A stretch of DNA of 64,000 nt from Alteromonas sp. KUL42 (GCF_006538325.1 NZ_BJKK01000021.1:1-64000); one strand, 5' to 3'; positions 34,884-44,086 are shown, numbered from the stretch's first letter. Numbers and translations: made by a program. The notes: a model not told the origin generated them from the letters alone.

Positions 34884-37873
34884 ACATGCGACAAGTAGGT
34901 AGTATATATCCTAACGTAGCTGCAATCCTTGTTACTATCACGCTTCTAGCGTGGATTGGTTTAGAGAGTATCGTCACTGAAGGTCAGAGAGGGAGCTTAT
35001 CGCTAGTTGATGGATATCGGGCGCAAGCGATGGAAAGAATTAACGCTTTAAATGCTTGTTATAACGATACGCGAAGCTGGTGTGATGTTAATAGTATGGC
35101 TGAGTATGGGGTTACGAGTGTCAATGCCGCCAACTCTCTTTTTGTCTCACAAGTACCGCAAGGTGAAGATCTCTTATTGACGGTTCAAGTACCAACAGAA
35201 GTAATGGCTAGGGCATTTTCCCGCTTTGTTGTTAATCCAGTAGTAAATGGTAATCAAGTAACATTTTTGGTTGAGCCTCCGACCCGTTCGCACTATTTAG
35301 TCGATTCTATTCAACGTTGGCAAGATAATGAGTTTAATAGAAATCGTCTGGAGCAAAGCATTGATATGGCCGGAAATGATGTGCCAAATATCAATGAAGC
35401 TGAAGCGGTTACTGGCCGTTTTGATAGCATAGAAAGTCGAGCATTAGAAACACAAACATTCAATGTTACAGAGCGACTTTTACTCGGCCCAAACGCGATT
35501 GAGGATAACGGTTCACAGCTCTCATTTGTTTCAGATTCATTGGCTATGAACGGTGATTTATATAGTCGTAATGATGTTTCGTTAAACGGAAATGATATTC
35601 GTGGGATTGAAAATATTAGTAGTGCTGTTTTAGGTGTTCAGTCTTTGAGATCAGAGAGGGGGAATTTAACACGTAGTTCTGGACGTAGTGTAAATTACCA
35701 AAATTCCCGATTTGGGGATGTCGAATCAAATTCAATGACGACGAATTCCATGATGGCACGTTCTTTGGTGTCAGAGAGTATTGATGTTAGTGCTTTAGGT
35801 TCTGATGTTAGAGCTAATAGTGCCACGATTACGGAATTGAGTTTTACACAGGGCCAAGGAACTAGCTGGTTACTAGGGAATGTACAAACAAATAGTTTGA
35901 GCAGTGACAGTAGTATTATTGGGATTGCTACCGGACAAAGACTTTCGCTTACTGGTTTTATTGATGGAATTAGCATCGTGAGTGGTTCAGGCCAGATAGG
36001 GGAAGCAGATGTTCGCGGTACATATAGTGGCGCGGATTTTTATGCACAAGAAGATTTTTTTACAGATACCTCTTCCGTCAATACAAATTTTAATCGCTTA
36101 GGTATTAATGGTGGTCTCATCAAAAGTCATGGCTCTCTTATTGAAAAATCAAAATCAGACATAGCGATAGCACAAGGTATAAGTAACGATAATAGGGATC
36201 GGATAGCCGTTAATAGAGGGGATATTCTTCGCAATAGTAATCAGATAGATGTTAATCAGTCGGAAAGTGACATTAATTATCAAGCAATAGCGCAATCAAA
36301 GCGGAATATAGAGTCAGCCAATGTACTGTCATCAGCTAATGAGAGAGAGCGTCAAAACAATAGCAATAACATTGCTTCTAATGCTACTAGCATTGGGGTT
36401 AATGCATTCAATATTAGTGGAAATAACAATGATGTCGCTCAAACCGGTGACATGATATCGGATGCATTTGATTTAGTTGGACAAAATAGTCAACGTGTTA
36501 CTAGTAATCGGAGTTTGATAGCTACTAATACTACACGTATTAGTAGTAATAGAACTGCCCTAGACACTAACAGTGCCAGTATTTTAGATACACAAGATAG
36601 GGTATCCCTTGCATTTGATAATGCGCGGAATAATTCAAGCCAAATTGTTGTAAATAGAGATGCGATTGCTAGTAACCGCAATACTATGAGTAACAACGCA
36701 GTATTAATAAATCAAAACGAAGGGAATATATCTTCTGTGCGGCTTGATTTGAACGATGCGGCTGATGAGTTGGGGTTGTGGCAAGAGCGTTTAGATGATT
36801 GCATGTACGATACTATGTACTGTATCCCTCAAGACCCATCGGCTAACATTACCTGTTCGGATTGTGAGCAGAGTGCTATGAGAACTGACTTCACAGCGAC
36901 AGTATCAGGAGTAGTTAGTCAATGTAGACAAGGGTGCAATTATTCATGGGTAGTTACTGGTGATATTTCAGTAAGCAGTGGGTGTACGTCTGGTGTCGTT
37001 GGTCAGAGTGGAAGTGCAAGTGTTAGTTGTGTTGTAGTTAAAAGAGGGTTGACGGCACAGCAGCGCGCCACTGGACAAGTATCTCTTGTTGTTCAAAACG
37101 CACACTATGGTGCGCGTTCAGCGAGCGATGTTATAGCTACTGATTTCTTCAATTCAACGCCATTGGGTGATAGGCCTTCTGTGCGAACAAGTTGTAGTGA
37201 TTGTTATCAAGTAGCCTCTCAGTCATCGTTCTCCAGTACTACTTATGCTACGGTAGGAAACTGTTTGCAGGGGTGTAGTTACACATGGAGTCGTAATGCA
37301 GGAGGGCAAGTCTGTTCTTCTGGTACGCTTCCGCCTGGTAACGAAGCACATTTTTTAACTTGTGAGGTGACCGGTACGTTACAGGCAGGGGAAGTGGAAC
37401 GTAATGGTGTAACTATACGTGTTACTAATTCACAATATCCAACCATTTTGGTGAATAGTTCACAAACCATTTATTGGGAGAATTCTTCACAATTAGATCC
37501 GTTTTCTGATCTTCTATCAGGATGCAGTATTTTCACTACATACCAAACACCGGTTTCTGAAAGCTTTTGTGCGCAGACCATTCCGGTGGGAGGATTTAGT
37601 GGTAGAGGTACTGTAATCTTTTCTGTTGGTGACCGCCTTTCGGCAGATGGAACGCGGTATGAGTTTAGCAACCCTGCCGATTGGCAGATATTCTTTCAAC
37701 CAAATGCCGCCACATGTTCAGGCCTAGGCCTTACGTGCTCACAGACTATATTTGTGAACTCATCGTTACAAGGATACCGCATTTATAATGCGAGACCACA
37801 GATCACGCACATCCCGACAGGTCGGACTTTGAGTTATGACACAAATCCACAAGCTGTAATAGTAGTTCAATGA
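34877..37873 (+). CDS. second PilV-like giant tip protein with Cys-rich C-terminal repeats
   Basis: About 998 residues. GTG 34877 is preferred because AAGGGGG lies 6 bp upstream; ATG 34886 and ATG 34871 are alternatives. The N-terminus RQVG then SIYPNVAAILVTITLLAW is prepilin-like with Asn at +5. The middle is clearly related to the previous protein (LLLGPNAI and LNGNDIRGI segments; Asn-rich helical repeat about 400-630). The C-terminus holds two related Cys-rich units (ITCSDCEQ...QGCNYSW and TSCSDCYQ...QGCSYTW) and a further beta part. Likely a tip or adhesin component that arose by duplication. Confidence 0.72.
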   Translation: MVNMRQVGSIYPNVAAILVTITLLAWIGLESIVTEGQRGSLSLVDGYRAQAMERINALNACYNDTRSWCDVNSMAEYGVTSVNAANSLFVSQVPQGEDLLLTVQVPTEVMARAFSRFVVNPVVNGNQVTFLVEPPTRSHYLVDSIQRWQDNEFNRNRLEQSIDMAGNDVPNINEAEAVTGRFDSIESRALETQTFNVTERLLLGPNAIEDNGSQLSFVSDSLAMNGDLYSRNDVSLNGNDIRGIENISSAVLGVQSLRSERGNLTRSSGRSVNYQNSRFGDVESNSMTTNSMMARSLVSESIDVSALGSDVRANSATITELSFTQGQGTSWLLGNVQTNSLSSDSSIIGIATGQRLSLTGFIDGISIVSGSGQIGEADVRGTYSGADFYAQEDFFTDTSSVNTNFNRLGINGGLIKSHGSLIEKSKSDIAIAQGISNDNRDRIAVNRGDILRNSNQIDVNQSESDINYQAIAQSKRNIESANVLSSANERERQNNSNNIASNATSIGVNAFNISGNNNDVAQTGDMISDAFDLVGQNSQRVTSNRSLIATNTTRISSNRTALDTNSASILDTQDRVSLAFDNARNNSSQIVVNRDAIASNRNTMSNNAVLINQNEGNISSVRLDLNDAADELGLWQERLDDCMYDTMYCIPQDPSANITCSDCEQSAMRTDFTATVSGVVSQCRQGCNYSWVVTGDISVSSGCTSGVVGQSGSASVSCVVVKRGLTAQQRATGQVSLVVQNAHYGARSASDVIATDFFNSTPLGDRPSVRTSCSDCYQVASQSSFSSTTYATVGNCLQGCSYTWSRNAGGQVCSSGTLPPGNEAHFLTCEVTGTLQAGEVERNGVTIRVTNSQYPTILVNSSQTIYWENSSQLDPFSDLLSGCSIFTTYQTPVSESFCAQTIPVGGFSGRGTVIFSVGDRLSADGTRYEFSNPADWQIFFQPNAATCSGLGLTCSQTIFVNSSLQGYRIYNARPQITHIPTGRTLSYDTNPQAVIVVQ

Positions 37874-37930
37874 TTCGGGAAGTATTTCACCTATAAATTA
37901 GGTAGAAATTTAGTCAATTAGGCTAATAAA

Positions 37931-37944
37931 TTCTACATGAAGAA
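37931..37944 (+). promoter_or_regulatory. 14-bp site TTCTACATGAAGAA, copy 7
   Basis: Exact copy ending 15 bp before the start codon of the next gene, so it would lie in the leader of the 38-43 kb unit. Confidence 0.6.
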
Positions 37945-37959
37945 AAATAGACTATTAGA

Positions 37960-38502
37960 ATGGGAATAAATACGTTTAAAATAATGAATAAAATTACAGA
38001 AGAGTGGAATATTGATGTGGTAGGTAAGGGTCGTAGTCTTCGTCGTTGGGATATGTGCGAAAGACAGGCAATTGTTGATCATATGAAACTTAATCTGAGT
38101 GAGCTTGAGTTGAATGATGAGGCGTTTCTTCAGCACAGAGATGCCATCATTAATGCAGCAACTTCGAGAGAGCTCCAAGATGCAGTGGATGATGTTTACA
38201 ATGTCAAATTACATACCCGTATGCGGTTAGGGTTAATTAAATATCTTTCGGCACGTAACCGTGAGGAGTTAGGTGGTGGCGCTAAGAAGAAGTACAAAAT
38301 GGTCAGCGTGTTAGATAAGACCAAAGATCACTTTGACCACTATAAGAGAGAGTTGGGATACGCAAAAATTAGTAATAGTGAGTTTTTAGTTGATCTCGTT
38401 ACAGCCCGTGATGCGGTTGAGTCTGTGATGAATAGAATGAACCTGTCATTTGATGATGCGATTGGCTTTATTTCTAGTCTAGGGCAAGTAGATGATGAGT
38501 AA
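37960..38502 (+). CDS. hypothetical protein between the pilus and transfer genes
   Basis: 180 residues, helical, charged, no membrane segment or signal peptide. No family recognised. It overlaps the following TIGR03757 gene by 11 bp, so it is part of that operon. The 14-bp site precedes it. Confidence 0.6.
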   Translation: MGINTFKIMNKITEEWNIDVVGKGRSLRRWDMCERQAIVDHMKLNLSELELNDEAFLQHRDAIINAATSRELQDAVDDVYNVKLHTRMRLGLIKYLSARNREELGGGAKKKYKMVSVLDKTKDHFDHYKRELGYAKISNSEFLVDLVTARDAVESVMNRMNLSFDDAIGFISSLGQVDDE

Positions 38503-38956
38503 GGTTTATTTACTAATTTCGATGTGTTATTGCATAGTGTCAGCATCGAGTACATATGCCGCTGATGGAGTCATAACCGTGTTATACGACTCTCGATATG
38601 AGCAATTAAGTGGTGTTCCAAAGAATTATAATGTGAGGCTCTTTGACCTTTCAAAGCCAAGTAGAATAGAGAAAGAAATTAACAGACGCTTGGTATACAA
38701 AGGGCCTCGATTAAGTGAGTATGAGATGGAGATGTGGGGTAGAAATAAAGTTGCCTCAGACTCTACGTTAAAATCATTAGTCGATGATCTCCCTTTATCG
38801 TATGCATACCTAAACGAAGTGGTAGATTACGATATAAAGAAAATACCAGCCGTCATATATAGTGAAAGTGATAATAACTTTGTCATATACGGCCAGCCAA
38901 ACATTACTAAAGCACTTAATCAAATCAACGCCTATCGCGTTGGTAATAGGCGCTAG
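38492..38956 (+). CDS. conjugative element protein, TIGR03757 (PFL_4709) type
   Basis: 154 residues with a signal peptide (near TYA-AD). The C-terminal half has the thioredoxin-like family stretch IKKIPAVIYSESDNNFVIYG followed by a helix ending INAYR. Periplasmic. Its 3' end overlaps the next gene by up to 95 bp. Confidence 0.8.
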   Translation: MMSKVYLLISMCYCIVSASSTYAADGVITVLYDSRYEQLSGVPKNYNVRLFDLSKPSRIEKEINRRLVYKGPRLSEYEMEMWGRNKVASDSTLKSLVDDLPLSYAYLNEVVDYDIKKIPAVIYSESDNNFVIYGQPNITKALNQINAYRVGNRR

Positions 38957-39920
38957 TGCTTTAATTTCCCCTCCCGTCAGAGCAGATGTTTCGTTTGACG
39001 ATTTTATCAAAGCAGGTTCTACAGATACTCTAAGTTGTGCCGCCTTCGAATTAAAAGGGACATGCTTTTGGATGAAGTGTGACCTCAGTGGTTGTAGTGT
39101 TAAAACTACTGCGGTTATAGAGCATTACACTCCAGATGTTTTCGTATCGATTTACGATTCAGAATCCCCTGAACCAATTAGCGGTGGCTTTTCAGATTTC
39201 GCTACCGGTTGGATATCAAATACAACGGGAACTGAGCATGCACAGAAAGGTGATCATAGCCGCGTTGCAAATACTTATCGCCTTGCTGATGTCTACGGTA
39301 GTCCCTCATCCCAACTCCTTATAAATCTTTTAGAAAGCTTACCGCTAGGATTGGCGTGTGAACCAGGGAGTACCCCTTTCAAGCCTTACTTTATAAGTCG
39401 TTCTAACCCTTGGTTTTGGAATACCGGCTTGGTGGACGGGCTTCTCAATTTTACTGGTCGTAATCGATTCATTGGGGAGAGGGAAGATGGTCAATTTAAT
39501 GCAGGATATGACACGACGCGATGGGGATTTCTCTACCCAAGAGCCGGTGTTGTTTTAAATCATGACCACTTCAAAGCGAGTTCTGTTATTGCTCAAAGGT
39601 CTATGGATATCGTCTTTAATGGCGCGTTTGGATTGTATCGAGCTAGCTTAGATGGCCCCGAAGGTCAGTATTATTTACCTGAAATGGAAATAGAAGAGTG
39701 GTCTTCTGATAAAGGTAAGTGGCAGATGCTTTATCCAAACTATGAGTCTGAATGCCATATTTTTGGAGATAAAACAGTGAAAGAACCAACTGAAACAGAT
39801 ATTGAAGGATGGAGCGATTATCGTTCAGAAGACGGAGATTACGTATGGCACTACTGGCGAAAATATGAGTGCTGCAAACGTCCTGATGGTTATTTTTTCT
39901 TATGGAAGGTCAAATGGTAA
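38862..39920 (+). CDS. traU: TraU-like conjugative protein, TIGR03756 (PFL_4710) type
   Basis: 352 residues from GTG 38862; a TTG at 38880 is an alternative and would shorten the overlap. The signal peptide ends near VRA-DVSF. Cys-rich, with CAAFELKGTCFWMKCDLSGC (about 59-78), SRSNPWFWNTGLVDG and a closing KYECCKRPDG. Periplasmic; needs disulfide formation in related F-type proteins. Confidence 0.8.
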   Translation: MKVIITLSYTASQTLLKHLIKSTPIALVIGASALISPPVRADVSFDDFIKAGSTDTLSCAAFELKGTCFWMKCDLSGCSVKTTAVIEHYTPDVFVSIYDSESPEPISGGFSDFATGWISNTTGTEHAQKGDHSRVANTYRLADVYGSPSSQLLINLLESLPLGLACEPGSTPFKPYFISRSNPWFWNTGLVDGLLNFTGRNRFIGEREDGQFNAGYDTTRWGFLYPRAGVVLNHDHFKASSVIAQRSMDIVFNGAFGLYRASLDGPEGQYYLPEMEIEEWSSDKGKWQMLYPNYESECHIFGDKTVKEPTETDIEGWSDYRSEDGDYVWHYWRKYECCKRPDGYFFLWKVKW

Positions 39921-39936
39921 AAATTAAAAAATAGCA

Positions 39937-41286
39937 TTGTGTATTTGTATTACATTTGCATTTTCTACCACTGCACAGGAGTCAGGAAATGCATCTGGCT
40001 TAAACACTGTGATGGAAGAGCTTGATCCACTATTAGATTATCACATCGGTAGCAATAGAGGTGTTACTAATAGGAGGATGCGGCCTACTGTTGATATTAA
40101 TGCTCCAGAATTTGGATGGAATGTAGGTGCGAGTTGCAGCGGTTGGGATGCGAGTATTTCAGTTTCAGGGATGATGAATGATGCCAAAAGTAAGTTTGGG
40201 AAATTGTATCGTGATGTAGTTAGCAGTGTTACAGGATTTATTATTAACTACCCTATGTTACTTATACAAAGAGAAGATCCAGGTTTGTATGAAATGCTAA
40301 ATCATAGCATTTTGAGTGGAGAGGACATATTTGATGTCAGTGCTGCGCACTGCAGGGATATGTCTAAGCGTTATATGGATAGTTCAGATGGTCTTGGTGA
40401 GCTTCTGGATGCGAGCGCATGGATGGAATTCGCGAAAAAAGAGGAGGATGGCAAGGAAGACCTTGATTTGGTTGAAGAGGTCGACAGTGCTGACGAGAAC
40501 AAAGGCGAAGCCGGTGTTGTTGAAATGGGCGGCGAAATGTGTGGGGCGTTCGGCATAAAAATGTGTACTCCTGTTATTGATGTTATCCAAGAAGGTTATG
40601 CGCGAAATAGTAGTGGAGGGACGCAGAGTAATTCTGGTGAACCGATGATCGGATGGGTAGAGCAGATATGGGCCTCTGCGCGTGATGCGCAAGACTGGAT
40701 TGTGAGTGTAGTGGGCGATGTTAAATACGCAACATGTCAGGAATGTACGAAGCTTTCGGAAATACCAGGTTATGGTGTTTATGGATATATTGCTGATGAG
40801 GCATCCACAGTAAGAGAGCTGCTTATTCAAATTGTCGAAAGTGACGCAACGCCATCTATTGATGATCTAAAAAGTGTAAGCTCTAACGATGTCCTTATTG
40901 GAGAAGGTGTAATCATGGCGCTCAGAGATGAAACGGTCATGCGTGGGCTTTTCGTTGATAGAGTTTCCCAAGATGTAGCGCTTTTGAGAGTGGTAGATCA
41001 GCTCCTTGCTGCAAGACGAATACTTATCGCTGGTAGAGGCGATGCAAATTTTTCTTCTGTTCCAAAAAATAATGAAATCATCGATGCCAAAATAAATATG
41101 GTTTCGGATGAAGTCATGATGATCAAAGAAGAGCTTGAACTAAAACGTGTTGCTAGAGGCGATGCAGTTGCTACATTGCTTGGACGTTATGAGACGAGAA
41201 AAGCGATTAGAAGTGGTGAGGATAGTGGTTCGGGAGTTAGCGAGTACCGCTTTACACAAGGGCTAAAAGAGTCTGGTAGAGGTTAA
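39937..41286 (+). CDS. conjugative element protein, TIGR03755 (PFL_4711) type, with a disrupted signal peptide
   Basis: 449 residues as an open frame from TTG 39937, starting inside what looks like a signal peptide (CICITFAFSTTAQES). An ATG at 39914, overlapping the TraU stop, reads MVKIKK and then hits a stop at 39932. Restoring one A in the six-A run at 39926-39931 would join them into a normal signal peptide. So the gene is either frameshifted, misread, or translated by slippage or from the weak TTG. The mature part, with a helical C-terminus (about 310-449), fits the family. Confidence 0.75.
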   Translation: MCICITFAFSTTAQESGNASGLNTVMEELDPLLDYHIGSNRGVTNRRMRPTVDINAPEFGWNVGASCSGWDASISVSGMMNDAKSKFGKLYRDVVSSVTGFIINYPMLLIQREDPGLYEMLNHSILSGEDIFDVSAAHCRDMSKRYMDSSDGLGELLDASAWMEFAKKEEDGKEDLDLVEEVDSADENKGEAGVVEMGGEMCGAFGIKMCTPVIDVIQEGYARNSSGGTQSNSGEPMIGWVEQIWASARDAQDWIVSVVGDVKYATCQECTKLSEIPGYGVYGYIADEASTVRELLIQIVESDATPSIDDLKSVSSNDVLIGEGVIMALRDETVMRGLFVDRVSQDVALLRVVDQLLAARRILIAGRGDANFSSVPKNNEIIDAKINMVSDEVMMIKEELELKRVARGDAVATLLGRYETRKAIRSGEDSGSGVSEYRFTQGLKESGRG

Positions 41287-41288
41287 AT

Positions 41289-41648
41289 ATGAAATTAGGA
41301 GTAGTTGGTAAATATTCGCTTAAATTTCTTATCCTAATAACAATTGCTCTAATAGTTTTGGTAGGGATTGCTAGTCTTGATGTAGCCAAATGGACAAGAA
41401 CGTTGGGAAGTATGGATAGTGCGTGGACGAGTTTGTATAGCTATCTAAGATTTCTGAAATATGGAGCATTTATTTATATAGGTTTTCGTTGGCGTTTATG
41501 TTGCCAGTATGTGGCAAGAAAGAAGTTTAGCGGTAATGATGAACAAATTGCAGAGTTCACTGAACAGCTTGTAGCTCGGTGGCCAACCTTCTTAACGATG
41601 GTTTTATTTATAGAGATTGTAGGCATTGTTTCACGAGGTGGGTTATGA
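41289..41648 (+). CDS. small inner-membrane protein of the transfer operon
   Basis: 119 residues, two or three membrane segments (about 10-30, 55-70, 98-115). No family recognised. Overlaps the TraG-like gene by 4 bp (ATGA), so the two are coupled. Confidence 0.65.
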   Translation: MKLGVVGKYSLKFLILITIALIVLVGIASLDVAKWTRTLGSMDSAWTSLYSYLRFLKYGAFIYIGFRWRLCCQYVARKKFSGNDEQIAEFTEQLVARWPTFLTMVLFIEIVGIVSRGGL

Positions 41649-43336
41649 CATTTACGAGTGTGTCAGACCTCTATTTTATCAGCGTAGGGGTATATACCCT
41701 CAATATTTTATGGGGAATCATAGTCGATTCTCAGCTTCTTTTATTGCCGTTGATATTCATATTTTTAGAAGTGATGAAAGATACATCGGAGTCTGGAAAA
41801 GCGTTTTCTGACTCTGGTTTTATGTTGAAAAGATTAGAAGTAAAGATTTATTTGGCGATGTTTTCTATATTGTTTTTTGCGTGGCCTCTTGTTCCTTTCA
41901 AAGTTGACAATATGACTCAATATACAAAGCAATGTGAAGACACTGAGGCAGTATATATAGAAGAAGATATCAGCCTTGCGAGCCCTTATCGTATACAGCT
42001 AAACCCAAACGATATACTGGTTGAAGTATCGGGTAGTACGTTAAGAATGCCAGTTGGTCTGCAAATGGTGATGTCATATATGACGGGGTACTCAGTTGAA
42101 GCTATCAATCGATTGCCTTGTTCAATTAATGTAACGGCAGTGAGTCAGGAGTTACTTAATACTCGAATAAAAGATCCTTTTTTACTTGTTGAGACAAAAG
42201 AGTTTATTCGGCAATGCTTTGTTCCTGCAAAATCGTTGGTAGTTCGACAGGGCGATAGAGGTATGCCGTGGATTGAAGATCCAGATACGTCAGACCAACC
42301 TTGGCCAGGTCATGCAGGGTTTATGAATGATGCGTATTATGGAAATGTAGGTAGGGGATTTTATTCTCATGTTCTGTTGGAAGGTTGGCAAGGAGCGAGA
42401 AACAACCAAAATGTGTCTAAGTGGGTAATGAGTGAGATGGAAGGTGATTGTGGTGGAGCATGCATACACGAAATAGGTGGATTTCCTAGTTGTCGTGAAT
42501 GGTGGCAGGGTATTGGCTCTGGATTTTCAGGGGTTAGTGTAACTACGAATGATTTATCGCTTAGATCTAGATTGGTCGACCATCTTCCAGTTGCACTTGG
42601 TGAGAACAATCCGATTGTTCAACGTTTGGCTGGTATCCTCGATGGTCCAGATTGGTTAATGTCAGAAAGTACAGAAGATAAAATGCTGCGCTTAGCCTAT
42701 TTTAATCCGGTATCTATAAATAGAATACGAGGTGCGGAAGTAAAAGATTATGGTTGGGAGAGTGAGTCGAATGGATTAGTTGCTACAGCTTCTCGTATTG
42801 TTGGAACTGTTGGAACATTTGGTGCTGTTCTCGGTAATTTTGCCGGAGCTAGTATGATTCAGTTAGCAGCCCCGATAGCGAAAGGTGCATTGATCTTTGC
42901 GATTGTTGCTTGCCTTCCTTTAGCACTGATAGTGTCACAGTTTGGACTTAAGTTTACCGTAGGTATTCATTTTTTTATTGGTTCAGTAATGTTTTGGCCA
43001 TTTCTTTGGGAAATATCATTGCTTCTCCAACAAAGCTTGATAGAAAGTACGATGCGAAGCGGTGACTTGTGGGTGGGGGATATCACGCGGCCTAATACTA
43101 TGTTACTGGGCCAATATTTGACAGACGGCCTTTTTTTAGGATTTCCAACAATTTTCACAGCTCTTCTTACAGCAGCTGGCATGCAAGTTGGTGCTCAATT
43201 GGGGAATGTTGCAAGTGACCCTGGTGGAAGTGCAGGTAGTGCCGCTAATAAAGCCGGTAGTAAAACCCAAAAAGAAGTTATGAGTAAGGGGAAAAAACCA
43301 GATAAAGTTGATGCTACTAAGGGTAAAGCGAAATAA
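41645..43336 (+). CDS. traG: TraG-like mating-pair protein
   Basis: 563 residues from ATG 41645; the frame extends upstream, but that part overlaps the previous gene. Several N-terminal membrane segments, a periplasmic domain with paired Cys (GDCGGACIHEIGGFPSC) and further membrane segments near 420-470 and 490-530, as in the N-terminal domain of TraG proteins. The Lys-rich tail is short. It ends the transfer cluster. Confidence 0.8.
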   Translation: MTFTSVSDLYFISVGVYTLNILWGIIVDSQLLLLPLIFIFLEVMKDTSESGKAFSDSGFMLKRLEVKIYLAMFSILFFAWPLVPFKVDNMTQYTKQCEDTEAVYIEEDISLASPYRIQLNPNDILVEVSGSTLRMPVGLQMVMSYMTGYSVEAINRLPCSINVTAVSQELLNTRIKDPFLLVETKEFIRQCFVPAKSLVVRQGDRGMPWIEDPDTSDQPWPGHAGFMNDAYYGNVGRGFYSHVLLEGWQGARNNQNVSKWVMSEMEGDCGGACIHEIGGFPSCREWWQGIGSGFSGVSVTTNDLSLRSRLVDHLPVALGENNPIVQRLAGILDGPDWLMSESTEDKMLRLAYFNPVSINRIRGAEVKDYGWESESNGLVATASRIVGTVGTFGAVLGNFAGASMIQLAAPIAKGALIFAIVACLPLALIVSQFGLKFTVGIHFFIGSVMFWPFLWEISLLLQQSLIESTMRSGDLWVGDITRPNTMLLGQYLTDGLFLGFPTIFTALLTAAGMQVGAQLGNVASDPGGSAGSAANKAGSKTQKEVMSKGKKPDKVDATKGKAK

Positions 43337-43391
43337 GGGTATATCTCTTTAGCTGACTAATGCGAGGTCGTCATTAATGATAATGTCGACT

Positions 43392-43574
43392 TCACATTTT
43401 ATTTATGTGTTTTCTAACGACTGCAATCATATCGCCATTTTCGCCTCGTGGCTCAAAAGCCCATTTTCTTTCATACTGGTCGCTATCTTCAAAAGAGGTT
43501 TTACAGCTAACCTCGATTAAGAAGAAAAATACTTTAAATGGAAGTTTAAGTAAAAAAATTAGTAATGTATTCAT
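43392..43574 (-). CDS. small membrane protein, 60 residues
   Basis: Reads leftward from 43574 with GAGAGGTAAC at a good distance. One hydrophobic segment (LLIFLLKLPFKVFFFLIEV) is followed by a charged tail. Convergent with the TraG-like gene. The long hairpin at 43611-43678 lies just upstream of its start. No known family. Confidence 0.45.
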   Translation of the reverse strand: MNTLLIFLLKLPFKVFFFLIEVSCKTSFEDSDQYERKWAFEPRGENGDMIAVVRKHINKM

Positions 43575-43610
43575 TATGTTACCTCTCTGCCTTTATTATC
43601 ACTTTATTAT

Positions 43611-43678
43611 GTTCAGCCATAAATATATGGAAAGAAGCAATGCGTAGCAGCATTTCTTCTATATATTTATGGCTGAAC
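43611..43678. repeat. long inverted repeat with an inner hairpin
   Basis: Arms of about 25 bp (GTTCAGCCATAAATATAT and GTTCAGCC's complement at 43671-43678) with few mismatches, loop containing AATGC/GCATT. No T tract. Lies at the end of the transfer cluster, a plausible place for an origin of transfer or a protein-binding dyad. Confidence 0.7.
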
Positions 43679-43731
43679 ACAGACTACCTACCTCATATAA
43701 GGCAGGGGAGATGATATAAACGTATTAATGG

Positions 43732-43745
43732 TTCTACATGTAGAA
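43732..43745. promoter_or_regulatory. 14-bp site TTCTACATGTAGAA, copy 8 (perfect palindrome)
   Basis: The only perfectly palindromic copy; it shows that the site is bound by a symmetric dimer if it is a protein site. Confidence 0.6.
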
Positions 43746-43846
43746 TATTACATATTGAGTCTAAAAAACAAGATGTATATGTAAAATAGACTGAAACTGT
43801 TCTGGGATTAATATTTTTCAGATGTACGAAAATGGTTTACAAGCGA

Positions 43847-44014
43847 TATAATGTATTCGTTTTATATGGCTAGGATGTTTTTACTAAATGGATTTTGCAC
43901 CGAGGGGTGGGACTGAAGTGTCTTAAAATACTAATCGTGCTTGCACGTGAGCTACTTTTGTAGTTTTTTCTTACGACATAGAAAAAGAAGTCCAAGGGAC
44001 TTCGTTTTTTTTTT
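43847..44014 (+). ncRNA. candidate small RNA with its own promoter and terminator
   Basis: A TATAAT box at 43847-43852 with no long ORF after it. Hairpins CGTGC-tt-GCACG and CTAC-tttt-GTAG follow, and then an intrinsic terminator (43987-44014). The transcript would be about 150 nt. The -35 region is weak. It could instead be an unrecognised leader of the next gene. Confidence 0.4.
43987..44014 (+). terminator. intrinsic terminator
   Basis: GAAGTCC-aag-GGACTTC then G and ten T. Confidence 0.9.
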
Positions 44015-44066
44015 GCTGCGAAATATTGTCTGCACCACTTGTTAAGCTAATGGAGAACTAAATAAC

Positions 44067-44086
44067 ACGAGGCTTTGTGCCATCGT
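44067..44086 (+). promoter_or_regulatory. leader hairpin HP1, ACGAGGC form
   Basis: ACGAGGC-tttgt-GCC-A-TCGT: two short helices separated by a bulged A. It is followed by ATTAAGGAGAAG and the ATG of the next gene, so it sits at the 5' end of the mRNA close to the ribosome binding site. Confidence 0.65.

Noticed and set aside
32907..37873. Shufflon downstream of pilV
   Set aside because: No short inverted repeats or alternative 3' ends of pilV, and no rci-like recombinase adjacent; the second large gene is complete with its own pilin-like N-terminus.
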